Positions 1 through 8,365 of a stretch of 64,000 bases of DNA are shown piece after piece. The notes beneath the pieces were generated by a model, which was given only the letters and a program-made list of their open reading frames with translations, did not search any database and was not told where the DNA came from. A program made the translations under genes and the position numbers. Source of the stretch: Verrucomicrobiaceae bacterium. Its GTDB lineage: Bacteria > Verrucomicrobiota > Verrucomicrobiia > Verrucomicrobiales > Verrucomicrobiaceae. The stretch lies in contig JABTUN010000004.1 of NCBI GenBank assembly GCA_015075365.1, forward strand, positions 434,001 through 498,000, read 5' to 3'. Numbering within the stretch: position 1 is the stretch's first letter; every line of letters starts with the position of its first letter.

Positions 1-510
1 ATCCAGCAAATGCATGCGGATGCCGGGCTGGATCGACTTGATGAGTGAATCCCCCACAATGTGCACCATCCAGCCCAACGCATACGCCAGACCGCGCTCG
101 CTGGTCATGTCGTCGCGGATGGCGAGCGCGCAGTAGTCGGCGAGATGATCCCACGGCACGCGCAGCGGCATGTCGTCCTTCGTCCAGCCGAAGACGAGAT
201 GCGCACGGCCATAGAACAGCTCGTGAATCTGTTTCGGACGATACATCTGCCCGTCATGCACGAGCACCCAAGGCCGCACCGCGCCGCCCGTGATCGGGCT
301 TTTCTCCAGCGGCACCGTGCCAAAGCCAACGGCGCGTCCGGTATCGACGCAGACCGCCTCCGGCATCACCTGGATGTCGCAGCCGAGATACGCGCCGCAG
401 AGAAAACTGGCGCAATGCCGCGAAATGATCGACGCCACGGGCAGGCCGCGGCTTTTCACCGCCTTCTCCGCGAGGAGGCCATACATCGTGTGTCCGATCA
501 GTCCGCTCAT
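1..510 (-). CDS. Hypothetical protein, zinc-dependent phospholipase C-like (3' part missing)
   Basis: An open frame of 170 codons starts at an ATG (510 on the minus strand) and runs off the window start without a stop, so the C-terminus is missing. The protein begins MSGLIGHTMYGLLAEKA, followed by SFLCGAYLGCDI near residues 35-46 and GWMVHIVGDSLI near residues 147-158. An early His, a GA.LG.D element and a later H..GD element are the arrangement seen in the zinc-dependent phospholipase C fold (PF00882-like), where His and Asp bind zinc. That family call is inference. There is no signal peptide. The gene is divergent from the DUF1501 gene, with 72 bases between the start codons for both promoters. 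Long antisense frames over the same DNA lack recognisable motifs. Confidence 0.55.
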   Translation of the reverse strand, partial: MSGLIGHTMYGLLAEKAVKSRGLPVASIISRHCASFLCGAYLGCDIQVMPEAVCVDTGRAVGFGTVPLEKSPITGGAVRPWVLVHDGQMYRPKQIHELFYGRAHLVFGWTKDDMPLRVPWDHLADYCALAIRDDMTSERGLAYALGWMVHIVGDSLIKSIQPGIRMHLLD

Positions 511-582
511 TCTTTCCACTCAACGCCCCGGCGGCAAGAGAGCTGTCAGTGGCCCCGTAGGTTTGCGCCAACCACCTCAGCC

Positions 583-1923
583 ATGCTCTCGATCTACTCC
601 CAATCCAGCGGCGGATTCTGCGATGGCGTTTCGCGTCGCAATTTCCTCAAGATCGGCGGCCTCGCGATGGGCGGGATGTCGTTGAATGACGTGCTGCGGG
701 CCGAAGCGGCGCAAAAGACCGGCAAGTCGCACAAGGCGACGATCATGATTTTCCTGCCCGGCGGGCCGTCGCATCAGGACATCTTCGATTTGAAGCCGGA
801 CGCGCCTGCGGAGATCCGCGGCGAGTTCAAACCGATCTCCACGAACGTGCCGGGCATCCAGATCTGCGAGCATTTGCCGCGCCTCGCGAAGATCATGGAC
901 AAATGCACGATCATCCGCTCGATGGCGGACTGCGATCCCGGCCACGATGCTTTTCAGTGCCTCACCGGCCGCAGTGCGAAGCGCCAGCCGCCCGGTGGAT
1001 GGCCGTCGATGGGCTCCATCGTGTCGAAGCTGCAAGGCAGCGTGAATCCGGCGATGCCGGCCTTCGTCGGTCTCGCGCCGAAAATGGGCCACATGCCATG
1101 GGCGCGCACCGGCGAGCCGGGCTACCTCGGTGTCGCGCACGCTCCTTTCCAGCCGAATCGCGGCGGTGGCACGGAGGATATGTCGCTCAACGGCATCACG
1201 CTCGACCGCCTCGGCGACCGCAAGACGCTGCTGGCCAGTTTTGACAACCTGCGCCGCGATCTCGACGCCACCGGCCTCATGGGCGGCGTGGATGTCTTCA
1301 ACGAGCAGGCGCTGAACGTGCTCACGAGCCCGAAACTGCTCCACGCGCTCGATTTGGGCCGCGAGGACCCGCGCGTGGTCGAGCGCTACGGCAAAGGCGA
1401 GAACCGCAACCGCGACGACGGCGGCCCGCGCCTCACCAGCCACTTTCTCATTGCGCGCCGGCTTGTGGAGGCAGGTGCGCGTGTCGTCACGCTCGCCTTC
1501 ACGCGCTGGGACTATCATTCGAACAATTTCGGCCAGCTCCGCGAGGATCTGCCGCTGCTCGACGCCGGCCTCAGCGCGCTCATCACCGATCTGCATGAGC
1601 GCGGACTCGACAAAGACGTGTCCGTTGTCGTCTGGGGCGAGTTTGGCCGCACACCGATCGTCAACAAGCAGGGCGGCCGCGATCACTGGCCGCGTGTGTC
1701 CTGTGCGCTGCTCGCCTGCGGCGGCATGCGTCACGGTCAGGTCATCGGCGCCACCGACAAGCACGCCGGCGAGGCCGTCGATCGTCCTGTGGCCTTCGGC
1801 GAGGTTTTTGCGACACTTTACAAGCAAATGGGCATCGACGTGACCAAAGCCACGCTCACCGACCTCACCGGCCGCCCGCAGTATCTCGTGGACGGCAATC
1901 TGCCGATGCCGGAGCTGGTTTGA
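583..1923 (+). CDS. DUF1501 domain-containing protein, Tat-exported
   Basis: 446 residues. DUF1501 proteins belong to the alkaline phosphatase/sulfatase-like superfamily and are abundant in Planctomycetes and Verrucomicrobia; their substrate is unknown. The twin-arginine motif SRRNFLK lies at residues 17-23, followed by a hydrophobic stretch (IGGLAMGGMSLNDVL), so export by Tat is predicted. Typical family blocks are present: FLPGGPSHQDIFDLKPDAP, MADCDPGHDAFQCLTGR, and WGEFGRTP with a following GRDHWP near the C-terminus. I chose the ATG at 583. The frame is open back to 61, but that extension is His/Arg-rich, overlaps the divergent gene and would bury the Tat signal. DUF1501 genes are usually paired with DUF1549/DUF1553 genes, and the next gene is one. 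Confidence 0.9.
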   Translation: MLSIYSQSSGGFCDGVSRRNFLKIGGLAMGGMSLNDVLRAEAAQKTGKSHKATIMIFLPGGPSHQDIFDLKPDAPAEIRGEFKPISTNVPGIQICEHLPRLAKIMDKCTIIRSMADCDPGHDAFQCLTGRSAKRQPPGGWPSMGSIVSKLQGSVNPAMPAFVGLAPKMGHMPWARTGEPGYLGVAHAPFQPNRGGGTEDMSLNGITLDRLGDRKTLLASFDNLRRDLDATGLMGGVDVFNEQALNVLTSPKLLHALDLGREDPRVVERYGKGENRNRDDGGPRLTSHFLIARRLVEAGARVVTLAFTRWDYHSNNFGQLREDLPLLDAGLSALITDLHERGLDKDVSVVVWGEFGRTPIVNKQGGRDHWPRVSCALLACGGMRHGQVIGATDKHAGEAVDRPVAFGEVFATLYKQMGIDVTKATLTDLTGRPQYLVDGNLPMPELV

Positions 1924-1994
1924 CCGTGATCGTTGCGCCTAGTTTGTTTTGAAACGACAAAACTTGCGCCTCTCGCCCGTAGGTTCTCGCTGTC

Positions 1995-4190
1995 ATGAAC
2001 CTGTCCCGCCTCAACCTCCTCGCCGCATTCGTTGCCGCACCTGCTTTTGCTGCTGATGCGCCGCGTCCGCTGAATTTCGCGAATGACATCGTGCCCATTC
2101 TCACCAAGGGCAGTTGCAACAGCGGCGGCTGCCATGGCAAGGCAGGCGGTCAGAACGGCTTCAAGCTCTCGCTGCTCGGTTTTGAGCCGCAGGAGGACTA
2201 CGAGCACATCGTGAAGGAGGCGCGTGGACGCCGTGTTTTCCCCGCCGCGCCGGAGCAGAGCCTGCTTTTGACGAAAGCCGTCGCGCAAACGCCCCACGGC
2301 GGCGGGAAGAAGCTCGATCCGAACTCCGAGGACTACGCCGACCTCGTGCGCTGGATTCGCGAGGGCATGCCGTATGGCAAGGACACTGATCCGAAGATGG
2401 CGCGCATCAGCGTGGAGCCCGCGAAGCTCACCATGCCGCTCAACGGCTCGCAGCAACTGAAAGTGACCGCGCATTACACCGACGGCTCGACGCGCGATGT
2501 CACAAAGCGCGCGCTCTATGAAGCGAATGAGAAGGCCATGGCTGAAACAAGCGAAACAGGCCTCGTGAAGCTCTTTGACCTGCCCGGCGATGTCGCCGTG
2601 ATGGTGCGCTACCAGGGCAAGGTGTCCACCTTTCGCGCCATGGTGCCGCTGGGGGCTCCGGTGGCCGCTTTGCCGCCCGCGAGCAACTTCGTGGACGATC
2701 TCGTCTTCTCGAAACTGAAGACCATCGGCATCCCGCCCTCGGAAATCGCCGATGACGGCACGTTCATCCGCCGCGTCACTCTCGACATCGCGGGCCGCTT
2801 GCCGACCGCGAGCGAAATGAAGGACTTCATGGCCTCGAAGGACGCGAACAAGCGCACCGCGCTCGTCGATCGCCTGCTCGAGAGCCCGGACTACGCGGAG
2901 TTCTTCGCGAACAAGTGGTCCGCGCTCCTGCGCAACCAGCGCACGCAGCCCGTGTATGCCCGCGGCACCTATCTTTTCTGGCAGTGGATTCGTGACAGCA
3001 TCGCGGACAACAAACCCTACGACCAGTTCGTGCGCGAAGTGGTCGCCGCCGCGGGTGACATTGACCAGAGCCCGCCCGTCGCGTGGTATCGCCAGGTCAA
3101 AGAGCAAAAGCAGCAGATGGAAGACGTCGCCCAGCTCTTCCTCGGCACGCGCATGCAGTGCGCGCAGTGCCATCACCATCCCTTCGAGAAGTGGAGCCAG
3201 CAAGACTACTACGGCTTCGCCGCGTTCTTCGCGAACGTCGCGCGCAAGCCCTCCACCTTCACCGGCGAGGAGTCCATCTACAACAAGCGCGGCATCGCAC
3301 AGACGCAGAACATCCGCACGAAGGAGCAAGTCATGCCCACCAGCCTCGGCGGTGCCGCTTTGAAGCTCAAACCCGAGCAGGACCCGCGTCTCTCGCTCGC
3401 CGAGTGGATGCGTGCGAAGGACAATCCCTTCTTCGCCCACACGCTGGTGAATCGTTATTGGAAGCACTTCTTCAATCGCGGCCTCGTCGAGCCCGAGGAC
3501 GACATGCGCGAGACGAATCCGCCGGTGAATCCCGAACTGCTCAGCGCCCTCGCCGCCGACTTCATCAAGAGCGGCTACGACCTCAAGAAACTCATCCGCA
3601 CCATCGCCACGAGCACGACCTACCAGCTCAGCGCCGTGCCGAACGCGCACAACGCCAAGGACCGCCAGAATTTCAGCCGCTACTACCCGAAACGCCTCAA
3701 CGCCGAGGTGCTCTACGACGCCGTGAACACGCTGCTCGATGTCGAGACCAACTTCGCCGGCCAGGCTCCCGGCACCCGCGCCGTCGCGCTGCCGGACAAC
3801 AGCTACAACCAGAGCACCTACTTCCTCAGCGTCTTCGGCCGCCCGGATTCATCCAGCGCCTGCGAGTGCGAACGCACGCAGGAAGCCAGCCTCGCGCAAA
3901 GCCTGCATCTCCTGAACGCCGCCGACATCCAGACCCAGCTCGCCCGCAGCAACGGCCGTGCCGACATGTTGACGAAGGACACGCGCCCCGACGACGACAA
4001 GATCACCGACCTCTACCACATCGCCCTCAGCCGCGACCCGAACGCCGACGAGGTGAAATTCGCCCACGCGCATCTCGACAAGAAGACCGCCGGCAAGACC
4101 GGCGACGAGGCCTTCAAGGGCAAGAAAGAGGCCTATGAAGACATCTTGTGGGCGCTGCTGAATACGAAGGAGTTCCTGTTCAATCATTGA
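1995..4190 (+). CDS. DUF1549/DUF1553 protein with bacterial Ig-like domain
   Basis: 731 residues with a Sec signal peptide (1-20, cleavage near AFAA/DAP). The N-terminal region carries CNSGGCH at residues 41-47, a spaced variant of the heme c motif typical of this family. A Big_2-like Ig domain follows (about 130-215: ISVEPAKLTMPLNGSQQLKVTA). Then come DUF1549 (about 235-440), which contains MQCAQCHHHP (Cys389, Cys392, His393, a canonical CxxCH), and DUF1553 (about 460-725: FFAHTLVNRYWKHFFNRGLVEP). These proteins are thought to be extracytoplasmic and to work with DUF1501 partners. The gene lies 71 bases after the DUF1501 stop, so co-transcription is likely. No good Shine-Dalgarno precedes the ATG. 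Confidence 0.92.
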   Translation: MNLSRLNLLAAFVAAPAFAADAPRPLNFANDIVPILTKGSCNSGGCHGKAGGQNGFKLSLLGFEPQEDYEHIVKEARGRRVFPAAPEQSLLLTKAVAQTPHGGGKKLDPNSEDYADLVRWIREGMPYGKDTDPKMARISVEPAKLTMPLNGSQQLKVTAHYTDGSTRDVTKRALYEANEKAMAETSETGLVKLFDLPGDVAVMVRYQGKVSTFRAMVPLGAPVAALPPASNFVDDLVFSKLKTIGIPPSEIADDGTFIRRVTLDIAGRLPTASEMKDFMASKDANKRTALVDRLLESPDYAEFFANKWSALLRNQRTQPVYARGTYLFWQWIRDSIADNKPYDQFVREVVAAAGDIDQSPPVAWYRQVKEQKQQMEDVAQLFLGTRMQCAQCHHHPFEKWSQQDYYGFAAFFANVARKPSTFTGEESIYNKRGIAQTQNIRTKEQVMPTSLGGAALKLKPEQDPRLSLAEWMRAKDNPFFAHTLVNRYWKHFFNRGLVEPEDDMRETNPPVNPELLSALAADFIKSGYDLKKLIRTIATSTTYQLSAVPNAHNAKDRQNFSRYYPKRLNAEVLYDAVNTLLDVETNFAGQAPGTRAVALPDNSYNQSTYFLSVFGRPDSSSACECERTQEASLAQSLHLLNAADIQTQLARSNGRADMLTKDTRPDDDKITDLYHIALSRDPNADEVKFAHAHLDKKTAGKTGDEAFKGKKEAYEDILWALLNTKEFLFNH

Positions 4191-4217
4191 TCAGGAACGC
4201 TGCCTTATGAGCGGAGC

Positions 4218-4235
4218 GCGGACACTCCTGTCCGC
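4218..4235 (+). repeat. REP-like 18-base hairpin, copy 1
   Basis: The sequence GCGGACACTCCTGTCCGC has perfect 7-base arms (GCGGACA/TGTCCGC) around a CTCC loop, in the 82-base gap after the DUF1553 gene. A second copy at 60818-60835 keeps the loop but has G-C in place of A-T at the fifth stem pair on both arms. The paired change suggests selection on the folded form, or a family of short palindromes. It may also serve as a terminator, although no T-run follows. Confidence 0.6.
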
Positions 4236-4272
4236 ATTCCTGAACTGAAAACCGCCAACGAATCACCGAGTC

Positions 4273-6306
4273 ATGTCTCGAAGCCATTCTCCACTCTCCA
4301 TTTTCAGTTTTCAGTTTGCCATTCTGCTGGCCTTCTCGACGTCTGCGTTCTCCCAGGCCACCTTTCCTTCGCCGGTGCTCACCAGCATCTCGCCGCTCGG
4401 CGGCAAGGCGGGCTCCACAGTCGAGCTCACGTTTCGCGGCACCGATCTCGATGGTCCGACGGCTGTTTTGATCGGAGACCACTCGATCAGCATTCCAACT
4501 ACGACCAAGGCCAGTGTCGCGCTTCCGGCCAATTTGCCCGCGGGAGCGCATGATTTGCGTTTTGTCGGTCGCTACGGTGTCAGCAACCCGCGTGTGTTTG
4601 TCGTGACGCCGCATGCGGTGGTCGAATCGCCCGGCACGAACGCGAAGCCCGACAAGGCGCTCAAGCTCGCGGTCAATTCGGCCATCAGCGGTGCTTTCAA
4701 GGCCACCACGCCGCATTGGTTCACGTTCGATGCGAAGAAGGGCCAGTCGCTCACGGCGAGTTTTCTCGGCTTGAAAGCCGACACGCGTGCGGAAGTGCTC
4801 GGTGCGATCAGTGATGGCAAAGGACGCGAACTGGCGCGGCTGAAGCAAGGCGTGATGCACTTTTCACCGCCCGCTGATGGGAGGTACCGCATGGAGGTGC
4901 ATGAGCTGATGCATCGGGTCGGGGACGATTACGGCTTCTTTGGCACGCTGGAGACCGCGAAACCGGTTCCTATGGGCGAATCGAGCGCCGCGTCTGCGAG
5001 CATCAAGCCTGGTGATGTCATTCGCGGCAATTTCCCGGCGCAGGGACAGCCGCGTGTCTTCGACCTGGCCTTCAAGACGGGCGAAAAGCTCGTCATCGAA
5101 CTGTTTTCGCACCAACTCGGCCACGCAACCGATCCGCATCTGGTGATCGAGAATCTCAAGCCAGACGGCACGACGGCTTTGCAGGCCGAAGTGGCGGACG
5201 CACCAGCCATCACTCCTGCGCCAAGCGTCGCGAGTGCGATTCCGAACCGAGATCCCTCTTACGCCTATGAGGCGAAGACCGACGGCATGTTCCGCATCAC
5301 GCTCAACGACGCCTTTGCGACCACGCAGCCGTTTGAACTGCGCGTTTCGAACGGCGCGCCGAAGACTCCGGAACTCATCGCGATGAACGCCATCCTGCCG
5401 AAAGCTGCCAACGCCAAGACAGGCGAGGTCGGCAGTGCCAATGTCTGCCGCGGCGGCATCCTCGCGCTCGAAGTGGCCGTGCTGAATCGCAACGCGCTGA
5501 GCGAGGCGGTCGAACTCAAGGCCGACAAACTGCCCGCAGGCCTCACCAGCCTCGGCGGCTTCATCGGCAAAGGCCAGTCGCTCGGCTACATGGCCTTCCA
5601 GGCCGCTCCAGATGCCCCTGCGGGCGCTGCACTCGTCACGAGCCTCGCCAAGTCGGCGTATGTGAGCTTCGACATCAAAGATGCGGCCCGCGACAATCTG
5701 CTGTCACGTCGCACGGGCCCACCAGCCATCGGCGTGAGCACCTTGAGCACGCCCGCGCTCATCCAGACCGAGAAAAACGACATCCTCGAAGTCCCCGCAG
5801 ACGGAAAGCTCGAAATCCCGCTCAAAGTCACGCGCCACGCGGAGTTTGCCGATGCGATCAAGTTGAAGGCGCTGGGTCTCATCGACGTCGCGAAGGCTCC
5901 CGAGGCCGACATCCCGGCCAAAGCTGCCGCCGGCAAGTTCACGCTCGATGTGAAGACGCTGAAGCTCGCCCCAGGTGAATACGGCTTCATTCTGCAAGGC
6001 CCGGCGAAGATGAACGTGAGGCGGAATCTCGAAGAACTGCGGCAGGCCGAGACAGATGCCAAAAAAGCGCTTGGAGATCAAAAAGAGGCCCAAAAGAAGC
6101 TCGCCGCCGCCAACGCCGACACGACGCCAAAGAAAGCCGAGCTTGTCAAAGCGGCCACGGATGCGGTCAAGGCCGCCGACACCGCCAAAGCGGCTGCTGA
6201 CAAGCTGGCCAAGGACCTCACCGCCAAGGCCGCACCGAAAGAGGCGACATTCATCGTTTATTCCAACCCAATCCGCGTCCGGGTGACCAGCGTGGCGAAA
6301 AAGTGA
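4273..6306 (+). CDS. Secreted PPC (pre-peptidase C-terminal) domain protein
   Basis: 677 residues with a Sec signal peptide (ending near SAFSQA, residues 24-28). An IPT/TIG-like beta domain is suggested at about 32-100 (VLTSISPLGGKAGSTVELTFRG). Two PPC-type domains are suggested at about 115-225 (ISGAFKATTPHWFTFDAKKGQ...GRYRMEV) and 245-360 (VIRGNFPAQGQPRVFDLAFKTG). A C-terminal Ala/Lys-rich segment (about 580-655) looks like a coiled coil. Such proteins commonly follow DUF1501 and DUF1549/DUF1553 genes in PVC genomes. The proximity (82 bases) suggests one extracytoplasmic cluster, although the hairpin in between may uncouple expression. No catalytic residues were recognised. It ends one base before the convergent maf gene. 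Confidence 0.82.
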   Translation: MSRSHSPLSIFSFQFAILLAFSTSAFSQATFPSPVLTSISPLGGKAGSTVELTFRGTDLDGPTAVLIGDHSISIPTTTKASVALPANLPAGAHDLRFVGRYGVSNPRVFVVTPHAVVESPGTNAKPDKALKLAVNSAISGAFKATTPHWFTFDAKKGQSLTASFLGLKADTRAEVLGAISDGKGRELARLKQGVMHFSPPADGRYRMEVHELMHRVGDDYGFFGTLETAKPVPMGESSAASASIKPGDVIRGNFPAQGQPRVFDLAFKTGEKLVIELFSHQLGHATDPHLVIENLKPDGTTALQAEVADAPAITPAPSVASAIPNRDPSYAYEAKTDGMFRITLNDAFATTQPFELRVSNGAPKTPELIAMNAILPKAANAKTGEVGSANVCRGGILALEVAVLNRNALSEAVELKADKLPAGLTSLGGFIGKGQSLGYMAFQAAPDAPAGAALVTSLAKSAYVSFDIKDAARDNLLSRRTGPPAIGVSTLSTPALIQTEKNDILEVPADGKLEIPLKVTRHAEFADAIKLKALGLIDVAKAPEADIPAKAAAGKFTLDVKTLKLAPGEYGFILQGPAKMNVRRNLEELRQAETDAKKALGDQKEAQKKLAAANADTTPKKAELVKAATDAVKAADTAKAAADKLAKDLTAKAAPKEATFIVYSNPIRVRVTSVAKK

Positions 6307-6307
6307 G

Positions 6308-6901
6308 TCACGAGGCCCGGCCCAGTTCCCGTTCCTCCAGGGCCTGGATCACTCTTTCCACCGGGAGTCCGACGACATTGCTGAAGGAGCCCTCCATGCG
6401 CTCCAGAAGCATGTCCGTGTGAGACTGGATGCCGTAGCCGCCTGCCTTGTCGAGCGGGTTCACGCGAGTGTGATACTCACGGACGAGGGCGTCCGTAAGG
6501 GGCTTGAAGGTGACATGGGTCACCTCATGGAACGCGTCCACGACCTCCCCGTCCCGGGCCAGCACGACGCCGGTGCAAACCTCATGCGTTCGTCCAGAGA
6601 GGCGGCGCAGCATTCCCAGCGCCTCGTCCATGTCGGAGGGCTTCGCCAGCGGGTCGCCGTCCAAATACACCAGGGTGTCCGCGCCGAGCGCCAGACTTCC
6701 CGGGCGTTTCCGGGAACCCTCCAGGGCCTTCCGCCGGGCATTTTCGACGGTGAGTTCCTCCGGCTTGAGGGAGGGATCGTGAGCCTCCTCCACATCGGTC
6801 ACAACCACATCAAACGGCACGCCCGCCGAGGCGAGCAACTCCGCCCGGCGCGGCGAGGCCGAGGCCAGGGTTATTTTGGGTAGATCTGCCCGGTTGCTCA
6901 C
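6308..6901 (-). CDS. maf: Maf family nucleoside triphosphate pyrophosphatase
   Basis: 197 residues, normal length for Maf. Maf proteins hydrolyse non-canonical or modified nucleoside triphosphates to monophosphates in the cytoplasm. The N-terminal signature ITLASASPRR (residues 10-19) matches the Maf nucleotide-binding loop. ALGADTLVYLDG, the THEVCTGV block, DKAGGYGIQ and GSFSNVVGLP near the C-terminus are all family hallmarks. The start is a GTG at 6901 that overlaps the stop of the upstream lipoprotein gene by four bases (GTGA), implying translational coupling. The YhdE-type or YceF-type substrate subgroup cannot be decided by eye. Confidence 0.95.
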   Translation of the reverse strand: MSNRADLPKITLASASPRRAELLASAGVPFDVVVTDVEEAHDPSLKPEELTVENARRKALEGSRKRPGSLALGADTLVYLDGDPLAKPSDMDEALGMLRRLSGRTHEVCTGVVLARDGEVVDAFHEVTHVTFKPLTDALVREYHTRVNPLDKAGGYGIQSHTDMLLERMEGSFSNVVGLPVERVIQALEERELGRAS

Positions 6902-7146
6902 ACGCTGCGTTTCTGGATGCTGGCCACATCGTCCTGACGGATCACGGCGTCACGCTTCTCCGGGGTGCGGTAGCGGTAGTAGCCGGTGCTTTCCTGCAGG
7001 ACGGGCTCGCCATCACACATGACCTGCCTGCCGTCCCGGGTAAGGATGGTGTAAGCCCCCGGGGACTGGGACAGATTCGGGATCGCGCAGGACGGGATCA
7101 GGGTCAGCGCGGCAGCGGTGATGGCATGGCGTGCGAGTGATTTCAT
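6898..7146 (-). CDS. YgdI/YgdR family lipoprotein
   Basis: 82 residues from an ATG at 7146. The N-terminus is a lipoprotein signal, MKSLARHAITAAALTLIPSC, with lipobox-like IPSC and the Cys at residue 20. The mature part (YTILTRDGRQVMCDGEPVLQESTGYYRYRT...IRQDDVASI) follows the YgdI/YgdR (DUF903) pattern: a small beta domain with a DGR..., TGYY.Y and R.DV.SI order. The cellular role of the family is not established. The frame is open for another 49 codons upstream, but that part overlaps the divergent mtnP promoter region and lacks a signal sequence. It forms a two-gene operon with maf. Confidence 0.85.
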   Translation of the reverse strand: MKSLARHAITAAALTLIPSCAIPNLSQSPGAYTILTRDGRQVMCDGEPVLQESTGYYRYRTPEKRDAVIRQDDVASIQKRSV

Positions 7147-7274
7147 GGCGGACAGGCGGTGGGGAAACGGTGGCTTTTGGACGCGCCTTTCGCCCACGAT
7201 GTTCATCCTCGAGCGGAATTTCAAGCAATGGTGTCGTTGAAACCCGGTTCCGCTCCGGCTACCGCTGCGGCCGC

Positions 7275-8147
7275 ATGACAGACATCCACCCACCCGCCAT
7301 CGGCATCATCGGCGGCTCCGGCCTCTATGACCTCGACGGTTTCTCGAACCGTGAGGAACTCGAGGTCATCACGCCCTATGGCGCGCCCTCTGACAAGCTT
7401 GTCTCCGGCCAGTTTGCAGGCCGACGCGTCATTTTTCTGCCCCGTCACGGCAAAGGACACCGGCTCCTGCCAACGGAGCTGAACCACCGGGCGAACATCT
7501 GGGCACTCCGCAGCCTGAACGTGCGCTGGATCATCGCCGTGACCGCAGTGGGCAGTCTGCAGGAACGCTACCACCCGCGTGATGTGCTGCTGCCGGACCA
7601 GTTTTTCGACCGTACCAGCCGGAGGGACCAGCATACCTTCTTCGGGCGCGGCATCGTGGCCCATGTGGCCTTTGGCGACCCCATCGCCACCAGCCTGCGC
7701 ACACTGCTGCACGAGGAGGCGCAGGCGTTGAGGCTGCGCGTCCACAATGGCGGCACCTATGTCTGCATGGACGGCCCCGCCTTCTCCACGCGGGCGGAGT
7801 CCAATGCGCACCGCCAGCTCGGCTTCGATGTGATCGGCATGACCAACCTGCCGGAGGCCAAGCTCGCCCGCGAGGCGGAGATCGCGCTCGCCACCCTGGC
7901 CATGGTCACCGACTACGACTGCTGGAAAACCGAGGAGGAGGCCGTCACGGCGGAATCCGTCATCGCCCACCTGCATGCAAACGTCGCCGCGGCAAAATCC
8001 ATCCTGGAACGGGTCATTCCACGCATTCCCACGGTGCCGGACGGTCCGGAGCACCGTGCGCTGGACAGCGCCATCATGACCGCGCGGGAGTTGTGGCCTG
8101 AAAAGACCCTGCAAAGCCTCCGCCCGCTGCTCAGCCGCTTCATTTGA
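7275..8147 (+). CDS. mtnP: S-methyl-5'-thioadenosine phosphorylase
   Basis: 290 residues. The enzyme cleaves methylthioadenosine with phosphate to adenine and methylthioribose-1-phosphate in methionine salvage. Family motifs are complete: IGIIGGSGLYDL at the N-terminus (phosphate loop), FLPRHGKGH, MDGPAFSTRAES, GMTNLPEAKLAREAEI and VTDYDCW. The NLPEAKLAREAE and TDYDCW forms point to MTA phosphorylase rather than inosine/guanosine PNP. The ATG at 7275 is placed directly before the conserved N-terminus; the longer open frame upstream is Arg/Ser-rich and runs into the divergent lipoprotein gene. No other methionine-salvage gene lies nearby. Confidence 0.95.
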   Translation: MTDIHPPAIGIIGGSGLYDLDGFSNREELEVITPYGAPSDKLVSGQFAGRRVIFLPRHGKGHRLLPTELNHRANIWALRSLNVRWIIAVTAVGSLQERYHPRDVLLPDQFFDRTSRRDQHTFFGRGIVAHVAFGDPIATSLRTLLHEEAQALRLRVHNGGTYVCMDGPAFSTRAESNAHRQLGFDVIGMTNLPEAKLAREAEIALATLAMVTDYDCWKTEEEAVTAESVIAHLHANVAAAKSILERVIPRIPTVPDGPEHRALDSAIMTARELWPEKTLQSLRPLLSRFI

Positions 8148-8200
8148 CACACCGGAGGGGCGCGCCTAGTATCGGCGCACTTTCCTCCAGGACAGGAAAC

Positions 8201-8275
8201 GGCGAGGTAGCAAAGTGGTAATGCACTGGTCTGCAAAACCGGTATGCGCGGGTTCAATTCCCGCCCTCGCCTCCA
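8201..8275 (+). tRNA. tRNA-Cys (GCA), CCA encoded
   Basis: Acceptor stem GGCGAGG (8201-8207) pairs with CCTCGCC (8265-8271). Discriminator T8272 is followed by an encoded CCA (8273-8275). The anticodon arm is CTGGT-CTGCAAA-ACCGG with anticodon GCA, and the T arm is GCGGG-TTCAATT-CCCGC. The U discriminator agrees with tRNA-Cys identity. The gene stands alone between mtnP and the carbonic anhydrase gene. Confidence 0.97.
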
Positions 8276-8314
8276 CTTTGATTGAGCCTTCCAGACAGAG
8301 GGCTGCGTGACCTG

Positions 8315-8330
8315 TTGGACCAAGGTCCAA
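8315..8330 (+). promoter_or_regulatory. 7-2-7 palindrome, operator copy 1 (perfect)
   Basis: TTGGACC-AA-GGTCCAA is a perfect inverted repeat with 7-base arms and a 2-base spacer. It ends 35 bases before the GTG of the carbonic anhydrase gene. It is the most symmetrical of five copies in the window (others at 13279, 24366, 24730 and 30848). The geometry fits dimer sites of NarL/FixJ-type regulators; which protein binds is inference. Confidence 0.72.
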
Positions 8331-8365
8331 TTGATGACAGTCCGACGACTGGGGAGGCTGACGGT

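Noticed and set aside
61..582. Upstream extension of the DUF1501 frame
   Set aside because: The extra 174 codons are His/Arg-rich, overlap the divergent gene and would place the Tat signal in the middle of the protein.
577..1827. 416-codon minus-strand open frame
   Set aside because: It is antisense to the DUF1501 gene with no motif or ribosome site; treated as a GC-rich shadow.
1818..3650. 610-codon minus-strand open frame
   Set aside because: It lies opposite the DUF1549/DUF1553 gene, which has signal peptide and CxxCH motifs; the antisense product shows no recognisable motif.
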